Positions 1 to 9,868 are shown, counted from the stretch's first letter. The stretch is DNA of 64,000 bases from Rhizobium sp. BK313 (GCF_014193655.1 NZ_JACHZQ010000002.1:248001-312000), one strand, 5' to 3'. Translations and numbers: made by a program. Notes: generated from the sequence alone by a model not told the origin.

Positions 1-1
1 C

Positions 2-418
2 ACGACGAACGGACCGGGCGGGCTTGCGGGTTTCACCGCGTCCGCCGTCTGTAGTGTCACTGACACGCCGCCAACGCTGATCGTCTGCCTGAACCGGTCG
101 AGCTCGGTTGCGGCCATATTCGATCGCAACCGCTCGCTTTGCGTCAACACGCTCGCCTCCGGCCGAGAGGCGCTGTCACGGCTGTTCGGCGGCTCGACAC
201 CACAACAAGAGCGTTTCGCCGCCGGCGAATGGCTACCCGGCAAAACCGGAGCGCCGCGTCTTACGGATGCGATCGTCTCCTTCGATTGCGACGTCGAAAG
301 TTCGGTCGAAAGCGGCACGCACCGTGTGCTTTTCTGCCGGGTCATCGATATCGCCCACGGACAGGAAGACGATGAGGCGCTCGTCTATTTCAGACGGCGC
401 TATCATCGCATCCGCTAG
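2..418 (+). CDS. Flavin reductase family protein (5' end outside window)
   Basis: The reading frame is open from the window edge and ends at TAG 416-418, giving the last 138 residues. It likely reduces FMN or FAD with NAD(P)H to supply a partner monooxygenase. The visible sequence shows the flavin-reductase core: GLAGFTASAVCSV near the edge, then the flavin-contacting stretch RSLCVNTLAS, RLFGG, the TGAP segment, and GTHRVLFCRVIDI before the usual C-terminal LVYFRRRYH. A complete family member has about 160-190 residues, so roughly 30-50 residues are missing upstream. It converges with peptidase T, with only four bases between the two stop codons. The partner oxygenase, probably upstream, is not visible, so the substrate cannot be assigned. 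Confidence 0.85.
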   Translation, partial: TTNGPGGLAGFTASAVCSVTDTPPTLIVCLNRSSSVAAIFDRNRSLCVNTLASGREALSRLFGGSTPQQERFAAGEWLPGKTGAPRLTDAIVSFDCDVESSVESGTHRVLFCRVIDIAHGQEDDEALVYFRRRYHRIR

Positions 419-422
419 GCGC

Positions 423-1655
423 CTAAGCGCGCTCCGCCCAGATTTTAGCGAGTTCGACGAGTGTCTTGACGCCTTTCTCCATGTCCTGCCGGCTGACCCA
501 TTCGAGCGGCGAGTGGAAAGCGTGGCCGCCGGCGAAGATGTTGGCGCAGGGCAGGCCCATGAACGACAGCCGCGAACCATCGGTGCCGCCGCGGATACTG
601 CCGCGCACCGGCGCCATGCCAGCGCGTCGGACAGCCTCGATGGCGTTGTCGGCGATCTCCGGATGGCGGTCGAGGATGGCCTTCATGTTGCGATACTGCT
701 GCTTGACCTTGAAGGTGTAAGAGGAGCCGGGATATCCCGCCATCACGTCCCTAACGATCGCCTCGAGCATGGCCTCCTTGGTGGCGAGACCATCGTCGTT
801 GAAGTCGCGCACGATAAAGCTGAGGGCTGCCTTTTCCATCGATCCGGTCACGCCCGTCGGGTGAACGAAACCCTCCCTGCCGTCCGTCGTCTCGGGCGCC
901 ACATCCTTTGGCAGGCGGCTGATGATCGCGCCGGCGATCTTGATGGCGTTTTCCATTTTCCCTTTGGCAAAACCGGGGTGGATGGCGACGCCTTGAATGG
1001 TGATCTCGACGCCGTCGGCGGAGAAGGTCTCATCCTCGATATGGCCGGCCGTTTCGCCGTCGACGGTGTAGGCGAACTCTGCGCCGAGCTTCGTCAGATC
1101 GACCTTGTCGACGCCACGCCCGATTTCCTCATCGGTCGTGAACAGGAGTTTGACTGTCCCGTGTTTGATCTCTGGATTGTCGACGAGGAATTGCGCTGCC
1201 GTCACGATCTCGGCAAGGCCGGCCTTGTCGTCGGCGCCGAGCAACGTCGTGCCGTCGGAGGTGATGATGTCGTTGCCGATCTGGTCGCGCAGCACCGGAT
1301 TATCGCTGACGCGAATGATCTGCTGTTGATCGCCTGGAAGCTGAATGTCGCCACCACTGTAGTTTCGCACGATTTGCGGCTTGACGTTGGTTCCGGTGAA
1401 ATCGGGCGCGGTATCCATGTGCGAACAGAAGCAGATGACTGGGACCGGCCTGTCCACATTGGAAGGAATGGTTGCGTAGACGTAGCCGTAGTCATCGAGA
1501 TGCACATCGGAAAGGCCGATCGCCAGCAATTCTTCGACCAGAATACGGCCGAGATTCTTTTGCTTTTCCGTTGAGGGCTGTGTCGATGATTTGGGATCCG
1601 ATTGGGTGTCGATAACGACATAGCGAAGGAAGCGATCGGTAACAGTATCGGTCAT
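423..1655 (-). CDS. pepT: Peptidase T (M20B tripeptide aminopeptidase)
   Basis: Cytoplasmic zinc aminopeptidase that removes the N-terminal residue from tripeptides. The 410-residue protein has the expected PepT length. The di-zinc centre residues are all present: the histidine and aspartate of CSHMDTAPD, the bridging aspartate in GADDKAGLAEI, the catalytic glutamate pair in TTDEEIGRG, the aspartate in YTVDGE, and the final histidine in GGHAFHSP. The substrate-binding motif RGGTDGSRLS is also intact. I place the start at ATG 1655; an in-frame TTG at 1670 would add five residues (MDPTL). It converges with the flavin reductase and has a long leader region upstream, so it is probably transcribed alone. 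Confidence 0.95.
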   Translation of the reverse strand: MTDTVTDRFLRYVVIDTQSDPKSSTQPSTEKQKNLGRILVEELLAIGLSDVHLDDYGYVYATIPSNVDRPVPVICFCSHMDTAPDFTGTNVKPQIVRNYSGGDIQLPGDQQQIIRVSDNPVLRDQIGNDIITSDGTTLLGADDKAGLAEIVTAAQFLVDNPEIKHGTVKLLFTTDEEIGRGVDKVDLTKLGAEFAYTVDGETAGHIEDETFSADGVEITIQGVAIHPGFAKGKMENAIKIAGAIISRLPKDVAPETTDGREGFVHPTGVTGSMEKAALSFIVRDFNDDGLATKEAMLEAIVRDVMAGYPGSSYTFKVKQQYRNMKAILDRHPEIADNAIEAVRRAGMAPVRGSIRGGTDGSRLSFMGLPCANIFAGGHAFHSPLEWVSRQDMEKGVKTLVELAKIWAERA

Positions 1656-2064
1656 GAGCGTGGGGTCCAATATATGCCTATCAGCGATAACTCAGCTATA
1701 GCCCTCGCCGGTGTGATCGTGAATGCATTTTCGGTTTGCCGAGGCGTTTTGTCGGTGCGGCAATCCGGTCGGCTCCACCAAAATGGGTAGAACAATTACT
1801 CCATTTGGCCGATTGAGATAACCTGCGCTGGCACTAAGCTTAATGACAATTAAGGGATGCTGAATCCGATGCCGCCGGGCCGCGGTCAAGTCGCAGCGGG
1901 AGGAGTGTAACGCTACGCGATCTACGGGCTACTGAAGTCGGAACGGCGAATTCTTACGTTCCAAGCACCCGAGCAGAGTTTTCCGCATTCTTGACGTGCG
2001 TAACTAGGTGAACTCTGAGACGAAGATCGCTGCCTTTTGGGGGCGGTCCGAGAGGGAGGGACTT
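1656..2064. other. Intergenic region between divergent pepT and metallopeptidase genes
   Basis: About 400 bases that must hold the promoters of the two divergent genes. It is more AT-rich between 1785 and 1860 than the flanks. I see no convincing coding frame, palindrome or repeat. A GTG at 2008 is in frame with the metallopeptidase but lacks a Shine-Dalgarno sequence. Confidence 0.5.
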
Positions 2065-3087
2065 ATGCCTGGCTCAATCACCGTCTGGGAAAAAGATCCT
2101 GCCGTGGGCGGGCTCACGACCGCCCCGATACCTGACGTCGGTAAACTGCCGTTGGCTTTTAATTTCCCTGCCGCCCCTCCTTATAGCAGCAACCCGGCAA
2201 CCGCGGAATTCCGTTACTGGAATGCTGCGGCAACTTTAAGGAGAGCTGCGGACTTCTGGGCTGCGAGCATGCAGCCGCCGGTCGAGTGGAATGGCAGTGC
2301 GATACTCGACGTCTACCTCGATCGAGGGGTGGCTCTGCAATCCAAATATGACGGGCAGGCGTTGAATTTCTATCACGGCTCGCCTAACGGAAACCTGGCC
2401 GTCGTCGTCTATTCCGGCGCAAGTCCTGATCTGCTTTGTCACGAACTCGGTCACGCCGTTCTGGATGCCATCCGTCCTGATTTGTTCAACAGAGGTCTTT
2501 TGGAGACTGACGCCTTCCATGAATCCTTCGGGGACATGAGCGCCATACTCTGCGCATTGCAGATCCCCACGTTTTGCTCTGCTGTTATCGGAGAAACCGG
2601 CCAGAACTTCTGGAGTAGCTCGAGCCTGTCGCGAATAGCCCCGCAGTTCGGTGCCGCCCTGCGCATGGAGAACCCGAATCTGGCCGATGCCGATTGCCTG
2701 CGCAATGCGTGGAATGACCATCCCTATAGCAACCCTGCCGGGCTGACCGCTGCAGGCCCGCCTGGCACGGTCGCGGCCAATCCGCACTCCTTTTCCAGGG
2801 TGTTCACCGGCGCTTTCTTCGAGGTGCTCGCCGGTATGCTTGCACTCAAGACAGGCAACAATCCGCCTACACCTCAGGATTTGCAGCAGGTCAGCTGTGA
2901 TATGCGAGACATTCTGGTCGAAGCTTTAGGGCAAGCGCCCCTTGTGCCTGGTTTCTATGCAAGCATCGCTGGAGCTATGGTGACGGCAAGCCTCGGTCCC
3001 GGTCCCGGCCGCGGTCCGGCTGTCCAACAAGTCTTCCAAAACGTATTCGTCCGCCGGAAGATTCTTCCGCCGCCTGCGATTGTCTAA
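2065..3087 (+). CDS. Gluzincin-type zinc metallopeptidase, M4-like
   Basis: A 340-residue protein with a zinc-protease signature: HELGHAVLDA at about residues 126-135, and a downstream AFHESFGDM at about 150-158. The glutamate and aspartate of that second motif correspond to the NE..SD third-ligand motif of thermolysin-like gluzincins. The start is ATG 2065 because GAGGGAGGGACTT precedes it; an in-frame GTG at 2008 has no ribosome site. There is no obvious signal peptide, and the N-terminus (PGSITVWEKDPAVGG) is unlike pre-pro M4 enzymes, so it is not a classic secreted thermolysin. It lies 85 bases upstream of an exported NTF2-like protein and a c-heme protein on the same strand, which suggests a shared operon. 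Specificity is unknown. Confidence 0.75.
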   Translation: MPGSITVWEKDPAVGGLTTAPIPDVGKLPLAFNFPAAPPYSSNPATAEFRYWNAAATLRRAADFWAASMQPPVEWNGSAILDVYLDRGVALQSKYDGQALNFYHGSPNGNLAVVVYSGASPDLLCHELGHAVLDAIRPDLFNRGLLETDAFHESFGDMSAILCALQIPTFCSAVIGETGQNFWSSSSLSRIAPQFGAALRMENPNLADADCLRNAWNDHPYSNPAGLTAAGPPGTVAANPHSFSRVFTGAFFEVLAGMLALKTGNNPPTPQDLQQVSCDMRDILVEALGQAPLVPGFYASIAGAMVTASLGPGPGRGPAVQQVFQNVFVRRKILPPPAIV

Positions 3088-3172
3088 GGAACGGCTTCGA
3101 CCACGGCTTTGATACAAGCATAAATTGCTTCTTCGCCTGACGCATATGTTTCTTCACTGGTGGGGGTAAAGC

Positions 3173-3772
3173 ATGGCATCCGTGAGCAAAAAATACTCAG
3201 CGCGTTCGCAACTGGCAGGATTGGCGCTCGGCATAGGTGCCGGGCTTGCATTGATGGGCACAGCAGAAGCACAAACCCCACAGTGCAACTTCCTGCTTAG
3301 ACCGGACTATCTTCGCGCTGTGGTAAATCCTCCACCAACCGATCGGCAAGAGATCATGGATCTCTTACATCGCTACAATTGGGCGCTGGACGACGCGAGC
3401 GATCAAGGCGTGGACGCCATGCTGCTTGACAGCGTGTCTTATGAGTTGTGCGACGCGGGGCGCGTCCAACTAGAAAAGACCACCGGCAAGGCACAGCTGA
3501 TCGAACATCTCAGGCAGATAAACTCTCTGATGGGAGAGACCAGTCGGAGACGACATATCGAAAGCAACACCCTTCTCCACCTGGTGGATAACGACACGGT
3601 CGAGGGCAAGTCGACTATTGCGGTAACCATACAATTCACCGGGATCGAGACACCCGTGCTCGACTATACCGCGACGCTCGTAACCATGTTCAAGAGAGAT
3701 GCCGGCCTTTGGAAATTCGCGATGATCGTGTTGATCCCGGATGGACCAAAGATCGCTCTGAGGGCCCGTTGA
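3173..3772 (+). CDS. Exported SnoaL/NTF2-like protein
   Basis: 199 residues. Residues 1-34 form a signal peptide with a hydrophobic core LAGLALGIGAGLALMG and a probable cut after AEA. The mature part (about 55-190) has the SnoaL_4 / nuclear-transport-factor-2-like pattern: an initial helix (EIMDLLHRYNWALDD), a variable strand segment, and a C-terminal half ending in a tryptophan-containing strand (GLWKFAMIVLIPDG). Such folds often bind hydrophobic ligands or act as isomerases or hydratases, but no catalytic residue can be assigned. GGTGGGGG precedes the ATG. It sits between the metallopeptidase and the c-heme protein with short gaps on both sides, so co-transcription is likely. Confidence 0.7.
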   Translation: MASVSKKYSARSQLAGLALGIGAGLALMGTAEAQTPQCNFLLRPDYLRAVVNPPPTDRQEIMDLLHRYNWALDDASDQGVDAMLLDSVSYELCDAGRVQLEKTTGKAQLIEHLRQINSLMGETSRRRHIESNTLLHLVDNDTVEGKSTIAVTIQFTGIETPVLDYTATLVTMFKRDAGLWKFAMIVLIPDGPKIALRAR

Positions 3773-3813
3773 AAGTGATTACGGTCCGCGGCCCGGGAAG
3801 CTCGGAGTAACTG

Positions 3814-5901
3814 ATGCGGTCTGTTGCTTCTGCATCGCTCGTTTTGCTTGTCGTAACCCTACTGCTATCCGGCGCCGCCTTGTCTGCGTGGGTCGTCGTC
3901 GATGCGGGCCAAGTCCGTCGCCTCCGCACCGTCGTTGCCGATACATCTGAATGCATGGACAATGATCGTTGCGACAGGCTGACGGGCTGCGTCGCGCCTG
4001 TTCGTCCGCCGGGACCACTCGCAGAAGCGCTTCCTGACGATGCAGCACATCGCCGTTATGTCGACGATCTGAAGGCCTTCCAACGCTGCCGGCATCTGGC
4101 CCAGCTCCGGGTGAACATCGACCAGACCGAGATCAAGGTCGTGAGCGTCACCGCACCGGCGGCCGAGGCGATGTCCTTCGCGGAGATCGCCAACCGATGG
4201 AACGGCGACTTTCTCTGGGAGCCGGCCTCTGCGAGCACCGACACCATCACCAGATTCGGCGACGAGGCACGATCCGTTTTGGGCCCCATCCCGGATATCG
4301 ATTGCAGCGAGGGTGAAGCAAAGGTTATACCCTTGGAAATCGACGGAGATATCGTCGACCTGAAACCAAACCCGAGTATCGTCGGAAGTCCTCTGCAATT
4401 CGAACATCGGGACACCGCCGGCAATGTCGTCAGGTGGAGCACCGAGATCGCCAGCTGCGACAAGCCTTCGCTCGCTGGAAACGTTACCTATTGCGGCATG
4501 AATTCACGCGTAAGCCGTAAGGCGACAGGAAGCGTGGAATGGGTCTCACTCTGCCGGAAATCCAGCCCGCATCTTGAAATCGATCCGGAACCTTACTGGC
4601 AGAAGGAAAATCCGACATTCGCTCGGCTCGGGATCATCGGCTTTAATCGGCAGAGTGGAGAAATCGTCTTCTTTGACGGAGGCAAGGATCGGCACGACTT
4701 CAACTGGACGCAGACATTCACGCCTCCAGGTGGCCGTTCCTATGCCGACGTCAATGGCCGCGCGGCAGCCGCCAGGCTTTACGACCCGACATTCCAAATC
4801 CAGTGTTCCGCATGCCACGACAACAAGAGCCCCTATGTCATCGACCCCCATATCGGCCAGGCAAGGATCGGATATCATGGCGGAGCAAAGGGCGAAAGGG
4901 CCGCTGCCTTCAGCCTCGGTGACTATATCCCGAAGACGACGCACGACGAACGATTGCCATTTCGTGTCATCGGTTCGGCGTATACCGCAACCTATGCCGC
5001 TGATCTCGCCCGCGCGAAAACGGTCCTGGATCCCTCAGGGAACTGCACGGAATGTCATACGCTGACGACGCAGGTTACCGGGCAACGCCTTGCGGCAGAT
5101 GCCGCAGGCCGAGATCCAGTGGTCACGAACCCGAGCTGGGCACAGGTCGTTGGCGTTCGGGCCGAGCGGCAAAAACTTAGCGAAATCAATGCGCACCGGA
5201 CGGAGTGGGCTCGCCGGTCGGGGCCAGGCAAGATCCATCCGTGGATGGTACCTCGCGATGGCGGCAACATTGCTGCACCAGGGGGGGAGATCGGCGAAGA
5301 CGATTGGCGGCAATTGAGCAACTGCATTTGGGAGGCAGGAGGAGGAGAGTGTGGCTATCGTCCACTCTTCACGGCCTGCCCTGCCCCTGGCAGACAATCA
5401 GGCGGAGACGGTTCTCAACCCACTGACATCTCGTCCGAGGTGCTGCCGATGCCCGCGCAGGAAGCCGGCGCAGATCGTGTCCTTCGTCTGAATTGGCGCT
5501 ACCTCAACGATTACGGCCGCGTCCCGCAGCGGGATGACGTTCGGTTCAACATCGCGATTAAATCAACCCCTATCCCGCCGTCGGGGAAAGCTCCCTTGGC
5601 AAGCGACTATCCGACAGCAATGGAAGCCAGAGACGATAAGTTCGATCCCGTCGTCGGCTCCGTTGGTACCTCCGGAGCAGCGATGTTCGTTGGCAACATG
5701 TCCTACTTTGGCCACAAGCAATTTACCGACCCGACGCCTGCCGCGACCCCGCGTGAATTCAGGGCAGACCTGCCGGCCATGTGCAACAGACGCTATCTTG
5801 CACGCATCCTGCCAAAACGGTTCTGTTTCGATCAAAGCGACATCAAATATGCGGACGAGAGCTATCTGCTTTATGCCGATATTCGGTGTGACCAGCCGTG
5901 A
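3814..5901 (+). CDS. Membrane-anchored protein with two c-type heme motifs
   Basis: 695 residues. One N-terminal membrane anchor (about residues 7-29) exports the rest to the periplasm. Two heme-attachment motifs are visible, CSACH at 331-335 and CTECH at 411-415, so the middle of the protein is cytochrome c-like and probably matured by the Ccm system. The remaining sequence is rich in cysteine (for example CMDNDRCDRLTGC near the N-terminus and CNRRYLARILPKRFC near the C-terminus), suggesting disulfides outside the heme region. I do not recognise a named family. CGGAG precedes ATG 3814, only 41 bases after the NTF2-like gene. It may pass electrons for the neighbouring exported proteins, but no substrate is evident. 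Confidence 0.7.
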   Translation: MRSVASASLVLLVVTLLLSGAALSAWVVVDAGQVRRLRTVVADTSECMDNDRCDRLTGCVAPVRPPGPLAEALPDDAAHRRYVDDLKAFQRCRHLAQLRVNIDQTEIKVVSVTAPAAEAMSFAEIANRWNGDFLWEPASASTDTITRFGDEARSVLGPIPDIDCSEGEAKVIPLEIDGDIVDLKPNPSIVGSPLQFEHRDTAGNVVRWSTEIASCDKPSLAGNVTYCGMNSRVSRKATGSVEWVSLCRKSSPHLEIDPEPYWQKENPTFARLGIIGFNRQSGEIVFFDGGKDRHDFNWTQTFTPPGGRSYADVNGRAAAARLYDPTFQIQCSACHDNKSPYVIDPHIGQARIGYHGGAKGERAAAFSLGDYIPKTTHDERLPFRVIGSAYTATYAADLARAKTVLDPSGNCTECHTLTTQVTGQRLAADAAGRDPVVTNPSWAQVVGVRAERQKLSEINAHRTEWARRSGPGKIHPWMVPRDGGNIAAPGGEIGEDDWRQLSNCIWEAGGGECGYRPLFTACPAPGRQSGGDGSQPTDISSEVLPMPAQEAGADRVLRLNWRYLNDYGRVPQRDDVRFNIAIKSTPIPPSGKAPLASDYPTAMEARDDKFDPVVGSVGTSGAAMFVGNMSYFGHKQFTDPTPAATPREFRADLPAMCNRRYLARILPKRFCFDQSDIKYADESYLLYADIRCDQP

Positions 5902-5988
5902 CGTTTTTATATTCTAAATACCTTATGAACCTATGATTAAAAATGCTAAGCTCTGTATGGGGATACGCAAAGGCAAAGTGGTAAAGAC

Positions 5989-8900
5989 ATGCACCGTTTC
6001 GGTGGGGGGCGCATGGACGATGTAAGGAAATGGCTGAGCGAACTGAGGCTCGATCATCTCGCCAGTATATTCGCCAAGAACCAGATAGATTTCGAGAGCC
6101 TCCGTCTCCTTTCCGAAGAGGACCTGCAAGAGATGCAGATTCCTCTCGGCCCACGCCGAAAGATCCTGGCTGGTATCAAACTGCTGAACAGTGAACATGG
6201 TCACGCGCTGTCGTCGCAGACCATCGAACGCCGGCAGTTGACGATATTGTTCTGCGATCTCGTCGGGTCGACCGAATACGCAAACCAGCTCGATCCGGAG
6301 GATTTCACGAAGCTCACCCAAACCTATCTGGCGGCCTGCACGCGGGCTGTGAAAAGTCATAACGGCATCACTGCAAACTATATCGGCGACGCGTTCCAGG
6401 CCCTGTTCGGATATCCGATCGCCGAAGAAGACGACGGCGAACGAGCGCTACGGCTTGCCTTCGATATTTTGCGGATCGTCCCGCAGATCGAAGTGCCGCG
6501 TGGGCCGCCCTTGCGGGTCCGGATCGGCATAGCGAGCGGATTGGTGGTGGTCGGAGATTTCGTGGGAGCGCCCGCGGGCGTCTCGACCGTCGCCCTCGGT
6601 TCGATCCCGAATCTGGCCCAGAGGCTGCAAACGCTGGCTGAACCGCAGACGATACTGACCGATCTAAAGACCTATGAGAGTGCGGCAGGCGCATTCGAGT
6701 TTGCGGATCTTGGGCTGCAAACTCTCAAGGGCTTTTTCTCGCCGCTGCATATCTGGCGCGCCGAGAAGGCCAAAAACCTGGAAAATCGTTTTGCAAAGAG
6801 AACACGGTTGACGGAGCTTGTTGATCGCCAGGAGGAAATGAGGCGCGTCCTCAGGCTGTGGCGCGAGGTGATTTCCGAGAATCGCGGCCAAGCGCTCTTG
6901 ATCACGGGTGAACCCGGAATTGGCAAATCGCGGCTGGTTTTCGAGGTTCAGCGACAGATCCCGCAATGCACGGTGCTGACGATTCAGTGTTCCAGCGCCT
7001 ATTCAAACAGCGCGCTCTTCCCATTCCTTAGCCTGCTCAAGCGTTACGCCGGTATTAATGCCGACGATTCGCCGGACGTATCCTTGGATAAACTCGAGGC
7101 CGTGCTCGCTCTCAGCGAGGTTCCGATTTCCCAATCTCTGCCTATTTTCGCCGATCTGCTATCCATGGACCAGACACGTTATCCGGCTACCGATTTGACT
7201 GCAGTGCGCCAGCGCGACATATCGCACAAGTTCCTGACCGACTGGCTTCATCATGTTTCTCGGATCAGCCCGGTTCTGCTGTTGATCGAAGACGAGCATT
7301 GGATCGACCCTTCGTCGCGCGAAGTTGTCGGAATGCTCATTGGAGAGGCCGTCTCGTTTCCGATGCTGATCCTGATCACCTCACGCGAGAGATCGCTCAG
7401 CAACGGCACGGAACCAGAGACTTTGTCCAAGATAGGCTTGGAGAGGCTCAATCGCGATGAAGCCGAAATGCTCGTTCGCTATATTGACCAGGACAAAAAC
7501 CTGTCCAACGAGACGAGCCTGTCGCTTTTGGCCAAGGCGGAAGGCGTTCCACTTTTTGTCGAGGAACTTACCCGTGCGGTGCTGGCGATGGACCCCTCCG
7601 CCGACAGCGAACTGCCGGATCCGCGGACATCGACACTCGCGGTGCCTAGCTCCCTTCAATCGTCACTGCTTTCGCGCCTCGACAAGATCGGCCCGGCGAA
7701 GGCAGTCGCCCAGATTGCGGCCGTGGTGGGACGTGAATTTGACGCAAAACTCGTCGCTCACCTTTGCGGTGTCACGCCACTCGCCCTCGATCCAACACTT
7801 CGGAGGCTCGTCGAATCGGATATAGTTATCCGACAGCCAGCAGCGGGCGGCCAGAACTACGCATTTGCGCACTCACTTTTGCAGGAATCTGCGCGCGACA
7901 CCTTGTTGCGCGAACGATGCCGCGAGCTTCATGGTCAAGTCGCAGAGGCAATCGAGCTGGTCCATCCGAAGCTTGCGGCAGAACATCCCGAAGTCCTGGC
8001 GCAGCATTTTGCTGAAGCGGGGTTGTTCGAGCGAGCCGCCGATTGCTGGCTGGCCGCAGGGCTTAATGTCGGCAAGACATGGGCCAAGGTGGAGGCTGCG
8101 AACATGTTGGCGAACGGCCTCGAGTGCCTAGCCAAACTGCCGCCTTCGGCCGAGCGCGATCGCAAAGAGCTTCGTCTCGAACTGGAGCGCGGCGACGTGC
8201 TTTACGCCACGTTCGGTTATGTGACCGCCGGAGGTGGCGCAGCCTACCGCAATGTCCTGCGGCTCAGCGAAAAACTGGGGGATACCCAAGCGCCGATACG
8301 CGCGCTCGACGGCATCTTCGGAACGGCCTTCAACTCCGCCCGCTTTGCAGATGCACTCTGGGCAAGCGACCAGCTTATCGATATCGGCAGAAACCGGGAC
8401 AGCCTGAAGGCAGCGGTTCTCGGAATGCAATTCAAGGGTATGAGCCTCTTTGCACAGGGCCAGTTCACCCAGGCCCGCGAATACCTCGAGGCAGCACTTC
8501 TCCACGTCGAACATGCCGATGAGATCGGCAGCGATTTCCCAAGCATGGCGATGTCCTATCTTGCATGGACTTTGCAACTGATCGGCCTGGATCAGGCAGC
8601 CATCGAATTATATCGCGACGCCGAAGCCGATGCGCGGCGGCATTCCGCCTATAGGCTTGCGGCCTATCTTGGCAACGGCTGTATTCTGCATGCATTTCGG
8701 GAAGACATTAATCCGCTGCGCCGCATGGTCGAAGAGCTAGCCGTTCTCGCCGAAGAGAACGGCTTTCGCATGTGGCAGAACATGGCTTCCTTTTTCCAGG
8801 GATGGCTAATGGTGCGACTGGACAACAACCTGTCCGGCCTCGCAAAGATGCGACATACGTGCGATAACCTCGGAGAGCAGCAGACCGACAAGTCCTGCTA

Positions 8901-9198
8901 TCTCGGCTTGCTTGCCGATTGCTATCTGCAATCGGGGGATCTTGATGCCTGCTTCGCGACCCTAAACCAAGCCCTGGAACTGGTCGCCAATACCGGCGAG
9001 AACTATTTCACAGCCGAGCTGTTGCGCTTGAAAGGCGAAGCGTTATCACGCGCAAATTCAGCGCAGGACGAGGCGGAGAGCTGTTTGTCCAAAGCCATTG
9101 AATTCGCCCGCCGACAGGAAGCACATGCTTGGGAAATGAAGGCGGCGAAAACCCTCCATCGTATCCAGGGATCGAAAACGCAAAAGCCAGGTGCTTGA
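5989..9198 (+). CDS. SAM domain / class III nucleotide cyclase / AAA ATPase / TPR protein
   Basis: A 1069-residue multidomain signalling protein. Domains in order: a SAM domain (about 9-70, MDDVRKWLSELRLDHLASIF onward); a class III adenylate or guanylate cyclase domain (about 80-260) with metal-binding aspartates in LFCDLVGSTEY and YIGDAFQALFGYP; an AAA/NACHT-like ATPase with Walker A GEPGIGKSR near residue 307 and Walker B-like LLLIEDEHW; and a long TPR/helical tail to the end. This architecture is common in rhizobia and is thought to produce cAMP under control of the ATPase-TPR part. ATG 6013 (MDDVRKW), where the SAM domain begins, is an alternative start; neither site has a strong Shine-Dalgarno sequence. 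A second cyclase lies 1 kb downstream on the other strand. Confidence 0.88.
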   Translation: MHRFGGGRMDDVRKWLSELRLDHLASIFAKNQIDFESLRLLSEEDLQEMQIPLGPRRKILAGIKLLNSEHGHALSSQTIERRQLTILFCDLVGSTEYANQLDPEDFTKLTQTYLAACTRAVKSHNGITANYIGDAFQALFGYPIAEEDDGERALRLAFDILRIVPQIEVPRGPPLRVRIGIASGLVVVGDFVGAPAGVSTVALGSIPNLAQRLQTLAEPQTILTDLKTYESAAGAFEFADLGLQTLKGFFSPLHIWRAEKAKNLENRFAKRTRLTELVDRQEEMRRVLRLWREVISENRGQALLITGEPGIGKSRLVFEVQRQIPQCTVLTIQCSSAYSNSALFPFLSLLKRYAGINADDSPDVSLDKLEAVLALSEVPISQSLPIFADLLSMDQTRYPATDLTAVRQRDISHKFLTDWLHHVSRISPVLLLIEDEHWIDPSSREVVGMLIGEAVSFPMLILITSRERSLSNGTEPETLSKIGLERLNRDEAEMLVRYIDQDKNLSNETSLSLLAKAEGVPLFVEELTRAVLAMDPSADSELPDPRTSTLAVPSSLQSSLLSRLDKIGPAKAVAQIAAVVGREFDAKLVAHLCGVTPLALDPTLRRLVESDIVIRQPAAGGQNYAFAHSLLQESARDTLLRERCRELHGQVAEAIELVHPKLAAEHPEVLAQHFAEAGLFERAADCWLAAGLNVGKTWAKVEAANMLANGLECLAKLPPSAERDRKELRLELERGDVLYATFGYVTAGGGAAYRNVLRLSEKLGDTQAPIRALDGIFGTAFNSARFADALWASDQLIDIGRNRDSLKAAVLGMQFKGMSLFAQGQFTQAREYLEAALLHVEHADEIGSDFPSMAMSYLAWTLQLIGLDQAAIELYRDAEADARRHSAYRLAAYLGNGCILHAFREDINPLRRMVEELAVLAEENGFRMWQNMASFFQGWLMVRLDNNLSGLAKMRHTCDNLGEQQTDKSCYLGLLADCYLQSGDLDACFATLNQALELVANTGENYFTAELLRLKGEALSRANSAQDEAESCLSKAIEFARRQEAHAWEMKAAKTLHRIQGSKTQKPGA

Positions 9199-9349
9199 GG
9201 TTTATTGATCGTCCCTAAACAAGTGGGGGAGCACGGACTGGGGGCGCTTTTCGAAACGTCCGCGGCCTAGCTACATCCGCCAACCCCCATGGGCGTGCCC
9301 TCTTTTGGAGCAATGCGCGCCCATGGCGGAAATGGCAATGGAGATATGC

Positions 9350-9868
9350 TCAGTCTATCGTGGTCAGCGTCACCGACGTGCCGGTAGCGGCGACATTGAG
9401 CCCGAGCTGGCCCGTCACGCTGACCAACTGGAGATGGACGGAGCCGGAGCTACCCCCGAGAAGAATGTTGGCACCAACGCCCGCACCAAGGGTCGCCTCG
9501 GCGGTAACGCCCGTATAAAGGCCACTCAACGCTCCATGATGATAGCCGGCTGTCGGAGCAAAGACGAGCCAGACAAGCCGGCTGCGGGTCGTAAAGCCCA
9601 GATCGACGCCCAATTTTCTGATCGCACCGCTATAATGGTCTATGCGCTCCTTTCCGACGCTCGAGCGGAACACACAATCGACTTCCTTGGCCGATCCGAG
9701 CAGATAGCCGACACCGCCACCGACGTCGCAAATAAGATAGCCGATTTTCACGCCGTTGCGCTGGTCCGGTTCAACGTAGGCTGGCTGCAAATCGGCCGCG
9801 CGCGCCACCGCCGCGCCGGTGACGAGCAATGACGCCGCTGAAAATGCCGTGGTGAGTAATTTTTTCAT
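9350..9868 (-). CDS. DUF992 family exported protein
   Basis: 172 residues starting at ATG 9868, which follows a good AAGGAGAG. A signal peptide (MKKLLTTAFSAASLLV, cut near ARA) directs it to the periplasm. The mature part has the glycine-rich DUF992 features: IGYLICDVGGGVGYLLGSAKEVDCVF near the start, and repeated glycine-containing strands (GLYTGVTAEATLGAGVGANIL) that suggest a beta-sheet protein. Two cysteines (LICDV and VDCVF) may pair. The molecular role of DUF992 is not known. It sits alone between two convergent or divergent signalling genes. Confidence 0.8.
   Translation of the reverse strand: MKKLLTTAFSAASLLVTGAAVARAADLQPAYVEPDQRNGVKIGYLICDVGGGVGYLLGSAKEVDCVFRSSVGKERIDHYSGAIRKLGVDLGFTTRSRLVWLVFAPTAGYHHGALSGLYTGVTAEATLGAGVGANILLGGSSGSVHLQLVSVTGQLGLNVAATGTSVTLTTID

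Noticed and set aside
108..1574. 488-codon plus-strand frame across the flavin reductase and pepT
   Set aside because: It runs antisense to pepT and out of frame with the reductase; both of those have full motif support.
9305..9832. Long plus-strand frame opposite the DUF992 gene
   Set aside because: It is a mirror frame of a gene with clear signal peptide, ribosome site and family motifs; its own composition is not protein-like.
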